From contig NDFF03000217.1 of NCBI GenBank assembly GCA_002150815.3, positions 62,001-126,000 on the forward strand: a stretch of DNA of 64,000 nucleotides, given 5' to 3'. Origin of the DNA: Grammothele lineata. Taxonomy: Eukaryota; Basidiomycota; Agaricomycetes; Polyporales; Polyporaceae. The notes below the pieces were generated by a model. It was not told the DNA's origin, ran no database searches, and saw only the letters and a list, made by a program, of their open reading frames with translations. Position 1 is the first letter of the stretch. Every line of letters begins with the position of its first letter. This document shows, in pieces, positions 1 to 12,239 of this stretch. The position numbers and the translations under genes are program-made.

Positions 1-459
1 CCGATGCGCCAAATGCCACTGATCAGCAGGGTATGAGTATGTCTGTACAATGTACAAGATTCGAGGCTCCTCACGTACAAATCTAGAACTACCACAGCAT
101 CCCTCCTTGTCCGGTAGAGTGGCCACCTCCCGCAAATGATCATCAATTTCTCGCTCTGAAACGTCGTCGGCGAGCCCTATTATAGCGTCGATGTTGATTA
201 CCGAGGGCTCGTCGTAGAGCACCCGGCTTGTGAAGGCAGGGGCGTCATGCTGCAAGGCGACTCGGAGCGTATACTGGTTGTCGTATGTGCGGGTCCGGGA
301 GATACGAGGTGGGAGAAGTTAGATGAGCTCGTCGGGCGGATGGTGCAGCGCTGGCCAGGACGGCCTCCACACTCAGCCTCATTCTCCTGCATCACCCATA
401 CTATCTACTCTAGTCCTCTGACGCGCGTTTTTACACGCAGACGGGGTATTATATCGTAA
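1..459 (+). pseudogene. Probable remnant of an alpha-oxoamine synthase C-terminus, running into a KDSR-like tail
   Basis: In one forward frame, about 247-355 reads as a protein stretch with a G-x-SERI-x-VVV core followed by KLDELVGRMVQ. This matches the C-terminal end of the two intact AOS genes in this window (GEERIRVV, then ELDEFVGRLVQW). Just upstream, in another frame, SPIIASMLITEG resembles the preceding family segment, so at least one frameshift and several stops separate the pieces. The same forward frame ends at 459 in RRRGIIS-stop, which resembles the last codons of KDSR1 (RDKGIIS-stop) and lies where the inverted repeat begins. The fragment is therefore a decayed AOS tail abutting a duplicated scrap of KDSR 3' end. 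The reverse strand is also free of stops from about 317 to 1, but I recognise no family there. The AOS reading rests on short similarity. Confidence 0.42.
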
Positions 460-3400
460 TATGGGGACGACTTGGCGCTACTGCAGATACTGATACCCGA
501 TGCAGTCGTGACTCTGGAAAAACAGTATGCGCGTACTATTGGTCGTCTCTCGATCCTGGAGCTTGCGGATGTAGGGGGCTGCCCTGAGTGGGCATAATAG
601 TATGATCGGGTTTAGTGTGAGCTGTTTTTTCTGCTTCGAAGACGCGATATTGGTGTCTGGAAGTGCGTGCTTTCACCGACGCCCATGTGCCCTTCAACCA
701 ACTCACGTCGTCGCCCGGCGCTCGCCGCTGGGGCGATACTCTCCTCCCCGAGCTCAGGTTGCCTCGAGGAGATCTGTGGTCCAGGTGCTTCGACATCCAC
801 CACCTCGAGCTCCGATCAGAGCGGTGAGTTGTGAAGAGCCCGTAGGTGAATCCGCCCCCAAACCTTGCTGTTAGGCTCTCGGCGGTCCTAGGAGCGAGTG
901 AAGGTTGTTCGTTAGCGCCATACTCGCCTGACGGCCACTAGATGGCGCCGTACCTCTTCTGTGGCTTCTCCCGCCGGCGTAAGTTGCTCCCTAGGACTAT
1001 ACGAACCAAGGGAAGAAGAGAAGGCTGTGGATGAGAACATCGAGCGAAACGCCTGTGCGCGGTAAGTCTTCGTTCCGCTTACTTGTGTGATGCCCGTTAT
1101 CATTCATTCGAGCCGCATTCAGAGACCCATGGCCCTGGCAGCTGGTTGTATGGTAGATCTAATTGCAGTGCATACATAGGAAGATGAGGTGCCGTCTACT
1201 CAAATCCATGTCATTGTGTTCATTCCTTCAGAAAGTGAGGATCCTGTACTTCATGACATCCGGATGCTGCAAATTCACAACATCAGCATTCCTAGCGCAC
1301 AACAAGAGGAGAATAGGACTTACGTCCGACACTAGAACAAGCGAGTCTTCCGAGACCATCACTGAGCTGAAGTCGCTCTCGCCCTCCGCGTCACCAAACG
1401 GACGCGCGCGAGAGACGCGGTAAGGAAGGCTTGTGTACACTGGCCGCGAGAACATCTGTGCGGGCAAGAACTGGCTCGGTTCCGTGACCACCTTCGACGT
1501 CCACCCGTCCCCAACCCCGTCTCCCACCTCTCCCTCACCGTGTCCCTCACTAGCTCCGTCAAGAGAGGCGGCGGCGGTGGCGGCGGCACGGCGGGCCGCG
1601 AGCGTGTTGAAGTCGAACGTGGTAATGACCTTCCGCGGGCCCTGGAGGTACGCCGTCGCAAACACCATCCCGTACACGTAACACACCCACGTGCTAGAGT
1701 GTGTCGGCGGGGCCACGAGGAGACGCGAGCCCGTCGGGCCCCACGCGTCCCACGCGACGCGCCTCCTGCCACTCGTCTCCCCTGCTCCACCAGTGCGGAT
1801 AACGGAGAGGAGCGTGGAGGCGGGGATGAGGCAGAGGAGGGTCGTAGGCGTCATGTGTATCGCGCCTGTACCGTGGTCGTGCACCCAGATGGTGACAACG
1901 AGAAGGCGGTCCTCGCGCGCGAGCGAGAAGGGCACTTGAAGAGATGGATGCGGCCCCCAATTAGGCGCCGGGTCGGAGCGCACGGTGGCTGCGATCGGGA
2001 ACTCTGCGGGTCCGAATTCGGGGAAGTGGAAGGAGCAGGTGTAGTTGAGCGAGCTGAGGTGCACGGGAGAGCTTGATGCGGTCTCGAGGTCGACGACGAG
2101 GAGATGTGGGTCGCTCCTAGTTTGAGTGGTGAAGCCGTCGTCATCGCTACCACTGTTGAGCAGGACGGCGGTAAGAAGTATATAGCGCTCCGTCAAGAAA
2201 ACGAATGAAAACGGCCCGGAGACGATGATACACTGCGTGTATCAGTCGACAGGGGCATGGGTCTGAGCTGCGCGGATGCTTACCAGTTGAAGCGACCCCG
2301 TTTTCCAATTCCAGACTAAAAATTCGACCTTGGTGTCGTCGATGGCACTCTGAATGACCATACCTAGCAGATCTCCAGACATTCTGAGGGCGTAGCGAGC
2401 GCGCCCACTGGGGGCGCTCTTGTGCCCCAATATCGCGCCTTCGGGTGCAGCAGGATGGTGGGCGCCAGTAGCTAGTGACAGCAGGTGGATGTGTACATCC
2501 ATTTCCCGACGGTTTGGACTACGGGTAGGTGTTAAGCAATCGGCTTGGTTCGCAAGGACCAGGAGAACGAAAGTGGATGGCATTGGAATGCGGTGAAGGC
2601 GCAACTTACCCGTGCCACCAATGGCTGATCACAGCCAGCAGATCTTGCGCAGGGTCCATCGTAAAGTCGCAAACGTCGAAGTCCAGATCCGATATCGACC
2701 ATTCTTTGTCCGGAATTCCCCGAATGAGGGATGGGAGCTGGCGAAAGACGAGCGTGCGACTACCTTCACACCTCGCCAGAACGCCACCGTACAGTTCCCA
2801 GTAACGGTCGTTGCCCATGTGTTGCTCTGATCTCGAGCCCCAGTCCAAGGAATCCCAGGCGAGCTGACGAGCACGGAGGGCGGCGAGACGTTGGGCGGGT
2901 GTAAGCATACTAGGCGGGCCGTCCTGCATGCCGGCGACGGCGAGCTCGATCTTGTATTGGATGCAGGTATCGTCGTCGATGAGGTTCTTGAGTGCCCTGC
3001 ATAGCTATGAAGGATTAGTGTTATAAAATTTCACCAGATCGCTCTACGTCGTAGAGCTATAACCGAAGCGTGGACGAACCTGGCGGCACCTGAGGATATC
3101 GCGAAAATCGTCGAGCTCGAGCAGGATGCTCGCGAGCAGCTCAGTTGCGAGGGAGAGGAAGTGGTTCATGTCGTGTCAGAGAGCGCGATAGTGAAGAGGC
3201 AGATGTATGCACATTCCGCGTATGCACCTGTGGCTGTAGTAAAGGGACTCCATTAGAGAAGGGCCTTATGAGCATGTGCGTTGTATACAGGGTTGTGCGC
3301 GCATGTGGGATGCGGCGTGAGCTGTCCTAGGAAGTTACGTAAGTTTGCTTCGAACATCTGTCTTCTGTGGTAGTGGACGTCACTCCCATGCTGCGCACGC
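430..3400. repeat. Left arm of a large inverted duplication
   Basis: Read on the reverse strand, this arm matches 13835-16990 across a whole F-box gene and its flanks. Landmarks are the outer block at about 455-560 against 16850-16975, the non-coding block at about 700-1100 against 16300-16760, all five exons and four introns of the F-box gene, and the upstream region to about 3400. Point differences are scattered through it, so it is not a perfect assembly palindrome. From about 460 to 1227 the arm holds no gene that I can support; it is the 3' flank of the F-box gene. Confidence 0.85.
1228..3169 (-). CDS. F-box domain protein, left inverted copy
   Basis: Reverse-strand gene with exons 3169-3080, 3004-2610, 2518-2284, 2232-1324 and 1266-1228, about 555 residues, open throughout with GT-AG introns. 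The N-terminus (ATELLASILLELDDFRDILR, then CRQ) is a classic F-box helix pair. A KIEL segment and a long beta-rich C-terminal part follow, typical of large F-box families in mushroom-forming fungi. Such proteins are thought to serve as substrate receptors of SCF ubiquitin ligases; the substrate here is unknown. It is the mirror copy of the gene at 14149-16102, with identical exon layout. Exon 4 is two codons shorter because an alanine run and a nearby stretch vary. No disabling change is visible, so both copies may be expressed. The start codon is the first ATG before the F-box and aligns with the sister gene. Confidence 0.85.
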
Positions 3401-4005
3401 CAGTGCTGGCTGCAGCGCGATTTAGTGCCTCTCCGTGTTGAGCGGGGATGTCATGACATAGAGTTGCCAGGCTGCAGATATAAGGTATGAATCCTTCTAC
3501 GCAGGAAAGTTAGCGACGGGGTTCAAGTAAACTTGGTTTGACAAGACGTCGAAGGGAACGGACCCAACTGATAGCGAATTCTCGATCGCACAGTGGTGGC
3601 GTTGCAGGAAGTGGAATCTCGTTATAATGGTTTTCTTGTCTCACGGATGAAGAGGAGACGGTCTACTGTTAAGTTGAAACAGTCGAAATGATGTCTGGCA
3701 GGAGAGCTAACGTTTCCCGCAATCGCACGTTCGCTTGAGCGTCGTCTTAATGAATCGGAGATCAAAACTGCCTGGGGAGCAGAGCCAGATTTCGAACACC
3801 GCCTCACTCCGCCCGTGTCTCGCGCCTCCACGGCCCGCTCCCGCAGTCGTGCCAGGCGCCTGTTGGCTTCACTATCTCACCGCTACTCCTTGTCTGTCGC
3901 CGGTCCTCCTCTGTCCCTGCCGTGTACGATACCCGCTTCTGCGCATCTTCACGAAGTTCGCCTATTCTCTGCGGCGCAACGCCCGCCCCCTCTCGGCCCG
4001 TAAAG
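3170..4005. other. Intergenic region between F-box gene and IMD/BAR-like gene
   Basis: The first part (to about 3400) is the upstream flank of the F-box gene and belongs to the inverted repeat. The right arm has about 80 extra bases in this flank (near 13880-13955). The remainder is the divergent upstream region of the IMD/BAR-like gene; the last 100 bases before its start are pyrimidine-rich, as is common ahead of fungal start codons. No coding region was supported. Confidence 0.5.
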
Positions 4006-6767
4006 ATGGCTGCCGTCCAGGGCCCACTCGCGGAGCGGAATGAGATCCACAAGTCGTGCAAGACGCTCGAGACGGTCGTGAATATCCTCAACGACTACTG
4101 TGAAGCCGCCAGTGCCATTGTCTCACTCCAGAAGAAGCTTGCGAAGGCGCTCCGCGAGGCTGCGGCTGCCAAGTGCGTCGCAGAGATTCCAGGTGTGTAC
4201 TATGCTCGCGCAGGGCGGCATTCATGCATTCCCGGGCCGCCCGTGAGCGTTTCGGAGGCGAAGAGAGAACCGATGCTGATGCTTGCGATGTTAGCCAGTG
4301 CGTTGAACGCGAGCGCGACGATCTTTGAGGCAATGGCAGAGGTAGATGCCAAGTTTGCAAAGATGGCAGACAAGGAGTGCGACGGTGTGAGTGCAGAGGT
4401 CAAGAAATGGTTCAAGAAGCTTGCCGTGCGCACTTTCTTCGTCATCACTCTGTCAAGGTAGCCGCTGATACTTTGAACGCTGCGCAGAAAGAGGAACGGA
4501 CTCACGATGAAAAGATCGCTTCCGCGAACCAGAAGATCAAGCAGGCCGGCCAGCTATACGAGCGTAGGGCGAAGAAGAGCCCGCGGGACGCTACGGAGGA
4601 GCATACCAAGTACATGAACTTGTTGAGTACTTTGGGTCCGGAGGTGAACAGGGAGAAGTAGTGCGTTATCCTCTCGTCTGCCCCGCCCCAGTCCTAAGGG
4701 TTCATTCAGCAACCATGCCCGGTTCGTCACCCAGCGGCATACAACCACGATGTACAACCTGGCCGCAAGCTTCTCACGCGTTGCGGATGCAGAGTGGGGA
4801 CGGAATTGCGAAAGCGTGCGGCGCTTCTCTCCTACCGTCGGCCAGCTCGGACAGTGGAAGGCACTCTGTGAGGGTGGATGGCAGGGCGCTATGCCTCCCG
4901 ATCTACCAGACGGGAACCCGGTGGACCCATCTGATACAGGCTCGCAGCCTCCAGCGAGCGTCGACCACGATACACCATCCACATCCGACGGCATCCGAGA
5001 CCTCGCAGCTCCGCCGTACTATTCCCGGAATGGGTCTGAGCAGGAGTCAGCTTCGCGCGCAGTCACTCCTTCCGGACAATCCCCGGTTCCCCCGCCACAA
5101 GAACCTCCCGCTGCCCTCGCAGTGGAGGAGCCGGCAACTGCAAAGGCAAGTGCATCATCACGGGAACCGGTGAAGGAGCCAACGAAAGAGGTGGCAAAAG
5201 ACGACGAAGAGAAGCCCGCACCAGAGACACTGGGGCGCAACACGCTCGCTGCGTTCCCCGCGCCCCCAACCCACTACCCAGTCCCCCGCGCAGGAGGGAG
5301 CAGGTTCAACTCTGTCGCGAGCCCACCCTCGCAGGAGATCCGCGCGGACTCGCTCGCAGAGCCCACCTTGAGCGACACGCCATTCCCGCGCTTCACGGAG
5401 TCGCCCACGCCGGAGAGTGTCGAACGTACCCCGAATCTGACAGAGGACAACGCCTCCCCGCCGTCGTCGCGAACGGACCCCCTCACTCCCCCTGCGCCGA
5501 ACATGGTGCTACCAGAGGCTGAGCCCAAGCGGGAGCGTGCCCCTTCGCGAGCTGCGTCGCGTACCGGCAAGGAGCCTGCATCTCCGGTCACCGAGCGCGT
5601 GGCGTCACCCCGGCCGGGTGCGCCCACTGCGTACAGAAGAGGCGACTACTTCGACGACGCGGAGTTCGGAGTGCGGAGGAGCAGCGAGTCGGGGAGACCC
5701 CGCGCGCCGGATCCTTCGTTGGGCAAGATCGTGGAACGGACGGACACTGGGAAGAGCACGGGGAGCGTGGTCGCTGCTTTGAGAGATCGTTATGCGAACG
5801 TGAGTCCTGTTGCTGTGATTCATAAGGTGGAATACTTACTGTGAACGCCAAGCCCGGTCCTTCTTCGCCTCCCCCGAAGTCGCCTGTGCCGCGAGAGCTG
5901 CCTAAGGTCCCTGGTACTGTGTCGAGCTTGGCGAACCGTTACGAGCCGGGAGCGCGTCAGCCAGACTCGCCGACTCAGAAGCGGCCGTCCATGGACAACT
6001 ACGCGCGCATGCCCGAGCCCTCGACGACCACGGCACCGTCCACGTCGACATCTCGATACTCCAACGTTCCCAACATCTCCGCGGACGAGATTGCCCTTCG
6101 ACGGCAACGCCTCGAGGAGCTCGAAGAACTTGAGCTCCGTGAGCGCGAGATGGAACTGCGGATGAAGGAGCGCGAGATCCAGCTCCGCGCACGCGAGCTC
6201 GAGAGGGAGCGTCTCCATCTCATGAACACGCGCGGAGGCCCAACTCCAGACGGATACCTGAGCGATGGCGGACGCTCCGCCAACGGCAGGAGCGCGGCGC
6301 GAGCGTCTGTGGATGTGCCTCCAACACGATACCCCTCGGCCTACTCCCAGAGCACGACTCACCTCGTCCCGCCCGCGTCCTCCCAGGCGTCCTCCCGGCA
6401 GACGTCGAGCCAGCCTAGCTCCCCCGCGGCAGACCACGCACCATACTGCGGCTGCGAGGCGTGCTCGGCGTCCAAGTACAAGGCGCGCGACATGCCCGCT
6501 CCGTCTCCCCGCGACATGCGCCCGCCCGAGGCCCCGATCCAGCTGCGCCCCGAGAAGCCGAAGGGCGGGTGGATCCGCCGGTTGAGCATGCCCGTCATCA
6601 ACGGCGCGTTCTCGCCCGACTCGAAGCGCGGGGTGAGCAGCGCGGGGATCGCGGGCGGGCCGGGGTACCGGAGCAGCCTCGCGCTGCCGGACGAGGATGG
6701 AAGGCTGAGGATGGACGTGACGGGCGGGATTAGGAACCGGAGCACGACGAACCTCGCGCGACGATGA
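4006..6767 (+). CDS. IMD/BAR-like coiled-coil protein
   Basis: Five exons (4006-4192, 4295-4425, 4488-4660, 4710-5799, 5853-6767), about 831 residues. The first 240 residues form a helical domain with heptad character (segments ETVVNILNDYCEAAS, ATIFEAMAEVDAKFAK and NHARFVTQRHTTTMYNLAAS) resembling the fungal IMD/I-BAR fold, which binds and bends membranes. A long Pro/Ser/Thr-rich disordered region follows. It is interrupted near the middle of the last exon by a highly charged single helix (about 6082-6230, EELEELELREREMELR and similar), likely a coiled coil. The C-terminus has a Cys-rich CGCEAC motif and a basic WIRRLSMP patch. By analogy it may act at the plasma membrane or endocytic sites. 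The start is supported by a downstream open frame beginning MAAVQGPLAERNEIHK. The domain name is from pattern recognition, not a search. Confidence 0.78.
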
Positions 6768-8800
6768 CGCGCCATCTTGAAGGAGGGCCATTCGTGAGTG
6801 ATCCGTGTTGGATTATGCTTGGTCGCCATGAACTATGCTGCTGGCTTCATATACCTTGGTCTGCGCTTATGCGTGTCTATTCCCCTTTTCTTTGTCATGA
6901 TCACATATATCCGCTGTACTCTAACCCCGTCTCTCACAATTTCTTATCATGCTTTATTCTCCCGATTATACATTTTAGGATACTACTGTAGTCTGCCCTT
7001 CCGCGCCGTCGCGGAGTTTGCACATATGACGGCATGCTGATACTGCGCTTCTCCCTGCTTCACGCCACGTCACGACTTATTCCCTCACGTAACGACATAT
7101 GCCCTTTGATGACGACTCTTGCTGTAGCCCTGTTTTGTAATCCTGTTGTGTTCGCGCTCGTCGCAATCTAGTAGTCTTGGTTTGATCAACCGGCGGGCCC
7201 TTGCAGGGGTTTCGCAGCAGTTATGTAGTGAGTGGTTTCAAGTTAGTTCGGTATGCTTGCGGCTGATAAAGACGCGTCCATTCGAAGATAGGTCGATGTC
7301 GATGGAGCCTGTGTCTGGACTGGACGTCAAGAAAGTGAAGGCTTCGCCTCGAGACTTCAAGCTACCAAGGGGCGACGTTCTGTGTCAAATCTCCTTTCTT
7401 TTCTCGTTATACGGCACTACTCCGAGGCCTCGACCTTCAGCAGTAGAGGTCTCTGCCCCCGACACTGTCTCACAGGCAAGGCGCGACGTCATCGATCATC
7501 CATCAATCGTGGCCGCCATGCTCGTCCCGGGCGCGTGGCTGATGCAGTCTGACCCGGACCGTGTTGATCATCCATGATCCCCCTTGAAGCTTGAAGCTTG
7601 AACGTCGGCATACATGTCGTGCCTGCCCCGGCGAGCTCCGTATCATACACAACTGTTCAACGTCGACGCTCAGACTCTGGGCGGCGCTCTAGTACGACAC
7701 TGGAGCAAGGCGGGCCCGCGTGTCGATCATAGGACGTATGTCAGTGCCTTCCGCCCGGTGTGCCCTGTCACGCTGTCATCATTGTGGTGAGTCGCCGTGC
7801 GCGAATGTTCGAGGTGGCAGGCATTCTGGCGCTGACCAGTGTGACAGTAGGATCTCGGGCTTCTTGGACGCAGACAAGCCCTTAGTGAAGTCCTCAAGCC
7901 GTTGGTGAGCCGCGTTATCCACACTGCCGCGGCGAAGATCCTCTGGAGGTGCCTCTCAGGCACAGCAAAATGAGCACGTGGAGTTATCTATGCTTGTTGC
8001 TGCTTGAGACTAAAAGGCACGGCTGGGTACGGGACCAGCTACGGAAGATGTGGTCACTGATCCCGCTCTTCGAAACCAGGGCGTCCTTTATCGTGACATC
8101 GAGAATCAAGCATTCGTACAACACGCGTGTTCAACATGGATGTAGTGGTCAGTGCAACGTTGCGTTGAGTATCATTTCCGCCGGGTGGGCGTTCACGAGG
8201 AAAAATGTCACTGGCAGATGCTCCACCCAATACACTCTGGAACTACATTGACCGAGATGCTAACTTCCAAGCTCCCGCACTCCCAGGATGTGACGTTAAG
8301 CTGGACATCAGTATATAAACAATATAGGAGAGAGATAGAGAGGATACGTAGGTGTGCTTCTCTGTGATACTTCGACAGCCATCACATCAATCTGGATGAT
8401 ATCTCCGTCTCTTTCTACTTCCAGATAAGGACGTCTTTGGTTCAGCTAACGGTGATCTACCACTAGCATTTGGCGGACATGGTCACGGATTGGACGGCAG
8501 GCACAGCCGTGAGATGGGCTTGCCTCACATGACAGTCCTTGGCCCGGTACCTTGGGTATCGGGATTCTCACTGCAACTCCGTGCCCGCAACCCGCGACGG
8601 GGCCTCACCCAGATTTGCCGCCTGTCCCAGCCTGTCCCCGACTCGAGATCAGGACTTCGCCGGAGATCACCCGTCTCTGCTGCAAGATATCATGGTATCC
8701 CCTCGGTCTCGCGAGCGGCGCCCCCCGTTCTCCTTCCCCGGGTGACTACGGCCCTGCTGTAGGCCCTTGAGCCGTCCGCTCGACCCATACAGTATTAACC
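6768..8800. other. Intergenic, no supported gene
   Basis: About 2 kb of low-coding-character DNA between the 3' end of the IMD/BAR-like gene and the start of a DUF6534 gene. Stop-free stretches occur (for example 7146-7577) but show no motif, no splice-compatible neighbours and no similarity to the paralogues in this window. A short tandem CTTGAAG repeat sits near 7585-7600. Confidence 0.5.
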
Positions 8801-11116
8801 ATGGCGGATATTTCTATGCTGATCGACGTACCGAGCCTGGACAACACGTTTGGCTCGTACTTGGTGGGCACGTTCCTTGGGCTGACGTACGTTCCTCACT
8901 GTTTTCGCCGCTCTGCACTATATTGACCAGTTCGTTGCATGCCACAGTTTGTATGGTCTTTGCTTGCATCAGGTCTATCGTTATGCGCAGAACTTTCCTT
9001 CAGATACCCTCTTTATCCGATGTATCGTACGTGCCTGCCATAAGCCTCGTCATGGTCGAGCCTTTGGAAACTGACCCATCGCTCCAATTACGATTGTTCA
9101 GGTTGTCGCCGTCATGTGAGGACTTTCCCTGAAAGCACTAGCAATATCTGACACATGGTTCAGGATTCTACAGACGCTTCATGTCGTGATGACTACCCAC
9201 ACCTGGTGAGTCGGACGGCCCCGTGCCCTCGCGAATCGCCAGCGGCGAGTTAGTAACAACTTGAACACGACAGCTATTATTATCTTGTATCCCACTTCTT
9301 CAACTTTGATACCCTAATGATTGGCGTATGGTACGCCTCCTCACGTCTAGCTTGTTAGGTCGTTTTCAGCTGATCCACGCGCGTTCACCGCTAAGGTCTC
9401 TGAATGTGAGGAAAATCATCCATCTGGATATGCCTATATGCTTATTGCGTCTACGTGCACTAGGGCATTCCTATTATTGTCGTAAGCTGCCATGAATGCT
9501 CTTGCCAGAGCGCATTCAGTAACCGCATCCGCAGGGAATCAACATGCTCATCTCCCAACTGTGAGCCGGATTTTTCGCACTACTTGCGTAGCTCACGTCA
9601 GTCTGAACTCGGGTTAGGTTTTTCGCCCGGAGAGTCTACTTGAGTGAGTCTCTCCAGTCCCTTAGCTATGATCATTCCTGATACCTGTACATTGTGACTT
9701 CTCAGTGGGGAAGCACTACCGTATGATCGTAATCGCCGCGGTGAGTCTTAAATACGTTGTCGATCCTTCGCGTTCTGATCCGCAGACTCATGTAAATAGA
9801 TGCTATTCTTCTCCGTCGAGATTGGTGCGTCGTCTTTCCGTGTGAGCCAGATATGTCGTTCGCTCAATACTGCCCTCTAGGCTTCTCAATAGGTTCTCCA
9901 TTTCTCCCGCTTCAATAACACTTCTTCAGCTAATATTGTGACATCTCTATAGCCTCGCTAGTCGAGATGTAAGAATCTGTTTCATCTGCTTTCTTCGTGT
10001 ATTCGCGTCGGCTAATTTTCCACCCGATTGCAGCATACAGATCACATCGTTTGAACACCTCGACTCTGTCAACGTGAGCAGACGAGAACCCAGCCAGCGT
10101 CGTAGTGATCTAATCAATTTCCTGGTTTGCTAGCACCTGCTTGCTGCTACTTTCGGCTCCGGTGCTGTTGGAGATACGCTTCTTGCGGGCTCTCTCATCG
10201 TTGCGCTGTACAAGAGCCGGAACGCGGACCCTCATAGGTGCATTCCTCCTCTCACCACCTACGGGTCTGGGTTTGTGGATCGGTTTTAACGCTGGTCGGT
10301 ATAACCAGGTCGGATTCCATCGTCGATAGGCTGGGTCTCTACGCGATCAACACCGGTAAGTGCCCGATGGCCTCGCGCAAATGCACTTGTCTCTGACGAA
10401 GTCTTTCAAGGACTGATGCACGAGTTTGTGTTCCTAGTGGCTATCGCCGGGAGAGGCACTAACTGAAGGATTATTCCAGTGTTCTGAACATCATTTCACT
10501 CATCATCGTGAGTATGGCAGCATATCATGGCCGGTAGGCATGTCTGATCTTGCTTGATACAGGTTCTCGTATATCCCAAATTCTTGATACATGGGAGCAT
10601 TAGCATCGTCACTACGAGAGGTTCGTCACAGTCCTATCAGCCATAGTGAACCTCGTCTCCTACTTAACTAACGTATCACATCTCGTATACAACAGTGTAC
10701 GCGAATACGCTCTTGGCTGTGTAAGTTCGATCTCTTGCACATACCCGCCTCTCTGGACTGAACTCTACGACACAGCCTAAACTCTCGCAAGTTCCTCTAC
10801 AACCGAGGGATTGAGATCTTCGAAGGCGACGGCACCACAGTCGGGATGGTGAACATCATCGCGCGCGCGAACCGGCTTGCCGCACAAGAGCGCTGGAACG
10901 TCCCACAGGTGCGCTCGCTCTATCGCCCCTCTCCTTAACCTCGACAACGTGCTCAGACGGTGTTCTCCGCACGCCCTCCGCATTCAGGTTCCCGATGAGG
11001 AACCATCGGTGATTAACATCCATGTCACGACCGAGCTCGACGGCGATGGCGCGAAGAAGATGAACTCCAGCCGGCAGAGCTTCGCGCCTCGGCGACGACA
11101 GGATGAGAAGGTGTAG
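8801..11116 (+). CDS. DUF6534 family multi-pass membrane protein
   Basis: Begins MADISMLIDVPSLDNTFGSY, the family's usual N-terminus (LDNTFG followed by the first membrane helix). The first exons are 8801-8886, 8948-9026, 9102-9115, 9164-9205 and 9274-9330, all in consistent phase and giving GLTLYGLCLHQVYRYAQNFPSD and a CYYYLVSHFFN helix. About ten more small exons follow, recognisable by FFARRVYL near 9618-9643, AINTG near 10345, and VYANTLLAV joined to LNSRKFLYNRG at about 10695-10805. The last exon ends in RRRQDEKV at 11116. The protein should have seven membrane helices with a short polar tail. DUF6534 is an uncharacterised basidiomycete-expanded family, so no function can be assigned. 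Internal exon borders between about 9331 and 10690 are approximate. Confidence 0.8.
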
Positions 11117-11175
11117 CTTTCCACGACGGCGGATGATCGATGATCACTCGAGCATTGTAGTAGTTGTTCCTGTAA

Positions 11176-11520
11176 TCAGACGGAGAGGGATGCTTCCAGC
11201 TGGCCCTTCGGACAACGAACGAGACAGGAGCTGGAAGCTTGTACGCTGTAGGGGTATGCTAATTTACCAAGATGCGAACTTCCAGTCTCCCGGCGAATAA
11301 TAGCGTACATCTGACGTTGCCAGCTTTGCCCATATATCCAAGGAATTCCGCTTCCGTGCCACCGGTCCACATCACAGAGCGGTGCACAAATGCCCACAGT
11401 GACCCCCCGAGACGACATGCTAGGACTCCGCGAGCGTAATGCAGCACGGAGTGTGAACGAGTCCTCGTCTTGATACGTTCCTGCGCAGACTGTCAAGAAC
11501 ATTTACAAGCTACTGAGTAC
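11176..11520 (-). pseudogene. Fragment of a second-family F-box gene
   Basis: On the reverse strand the segment reads DEDSFTLRAALRSRSPSMSSR, matching the middle of the third exon of the F-box genes at 12240-13692 and 29651-31055 (DEDLFTLRTALRSWAPSVSSR in the first). The match continues only after a frame change (EFLGYMGKAGNV against EFLEFMNQVGSV), so the copy is frameshifted. The F-box and leading exons are not recognisable upstream. It is a truncated, non-functional duplicate lying directly next to the larger decayed copy. Confidence 0.6.
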
Positions 11521-12239
11521 TCACGCCGGTGGCGGTGTCCGATGCGACGAGTCGACTTCATGCCAAACGCTGGAACGCTGTTGGCAGTGCTGCCAGTAAA
11601 TTGGATACAAAAACAGAACAAACCACGCCCACACGTTCGAGCCCTACGTGCAGGAGACGGGAAGGCGGCGAGAAGGAGGAGACGTTGGCGCGTGAAGACG
11701 ACTTGGAGGGGAGCAGGATACGACGGCACGGGCTACGACAATGCTGTTCGACCGGAACCAATAAGCGCGGGGCTAGCACCGGGCCGGGCCGGGTATTTAC
11801 GCACCCCGACTCAACGGTGCTTCAAGTGTCCAAGGACATTCCAGGGACCGGTACAGCCTCCTCGTCCTCGTTCTGCTGCTGCTGCTATGGTATTTGGTAT
11901 TCGACATCTATGGATCACGTCCAGTTCCGTCGACAACCGGCAAGGCTTCGAGTCCTGACCGCGGCCCGACGACACAATGTGAATCTCCGTGGCGGTCATG
12001 CGAGTAATTCTGTCTCTTTGATTGGAGGAGGACGGATGTCTGCGCCGGCCGGAGTTTCCTGGACGCTGGAGTAGGAACTTCAGGTAAGCGGGTGTGCTCT
12101 ATGAGTATCTCAAATTCGAACTGACAGAGGCACAACGGCCCAGTCGCCCTTAGAACTCAGCGCACCTGAAGATCAATGTCAGCATGGTCGTGGTGCAGAC
12201 GATTATGGGGAAACACAGGCATGAACTGGTGAAGGGCTG
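11521..12239. other. Spacer between two F-box remnants
   Basis: No supported gene. Around 12130-12190 the sequence resembles 29590-29645, downstream of the intact F-box paralogue, so the duplication that made these genes included 3' flanking DNA. A CTG/GCTG run at 11871-11885 is a short microsatellite. Confidence 0.45.

Noticed and set aside
1..317. Reverse stop-free frame running off the left edge
   Set aside because: It could be an exon of an unknown gene, but no family was recognised, and the forward strand gives better similarity to the AOS tail; kept only as an alternative in that entry.
5820..6791. Long reverse frame of over 300 codons
   Set aside because: It is the antisense shadow of the GC-rich last exon of the IMD/BAR-like gene; the composition is Arg/Ala/His-biased with no domain.
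7146..7577. Forward frame of 143 codons
   Set aside because: No recognisable domain, no start context, no paralogue and no splice partners; likely chance.
11630..11650. GTTCGAGCC, a tRNA B-box-like sequence
   Set aside because: No matching A box or cloverleaf could be formed around it. I found no convincing tRNA anywhere in the window.
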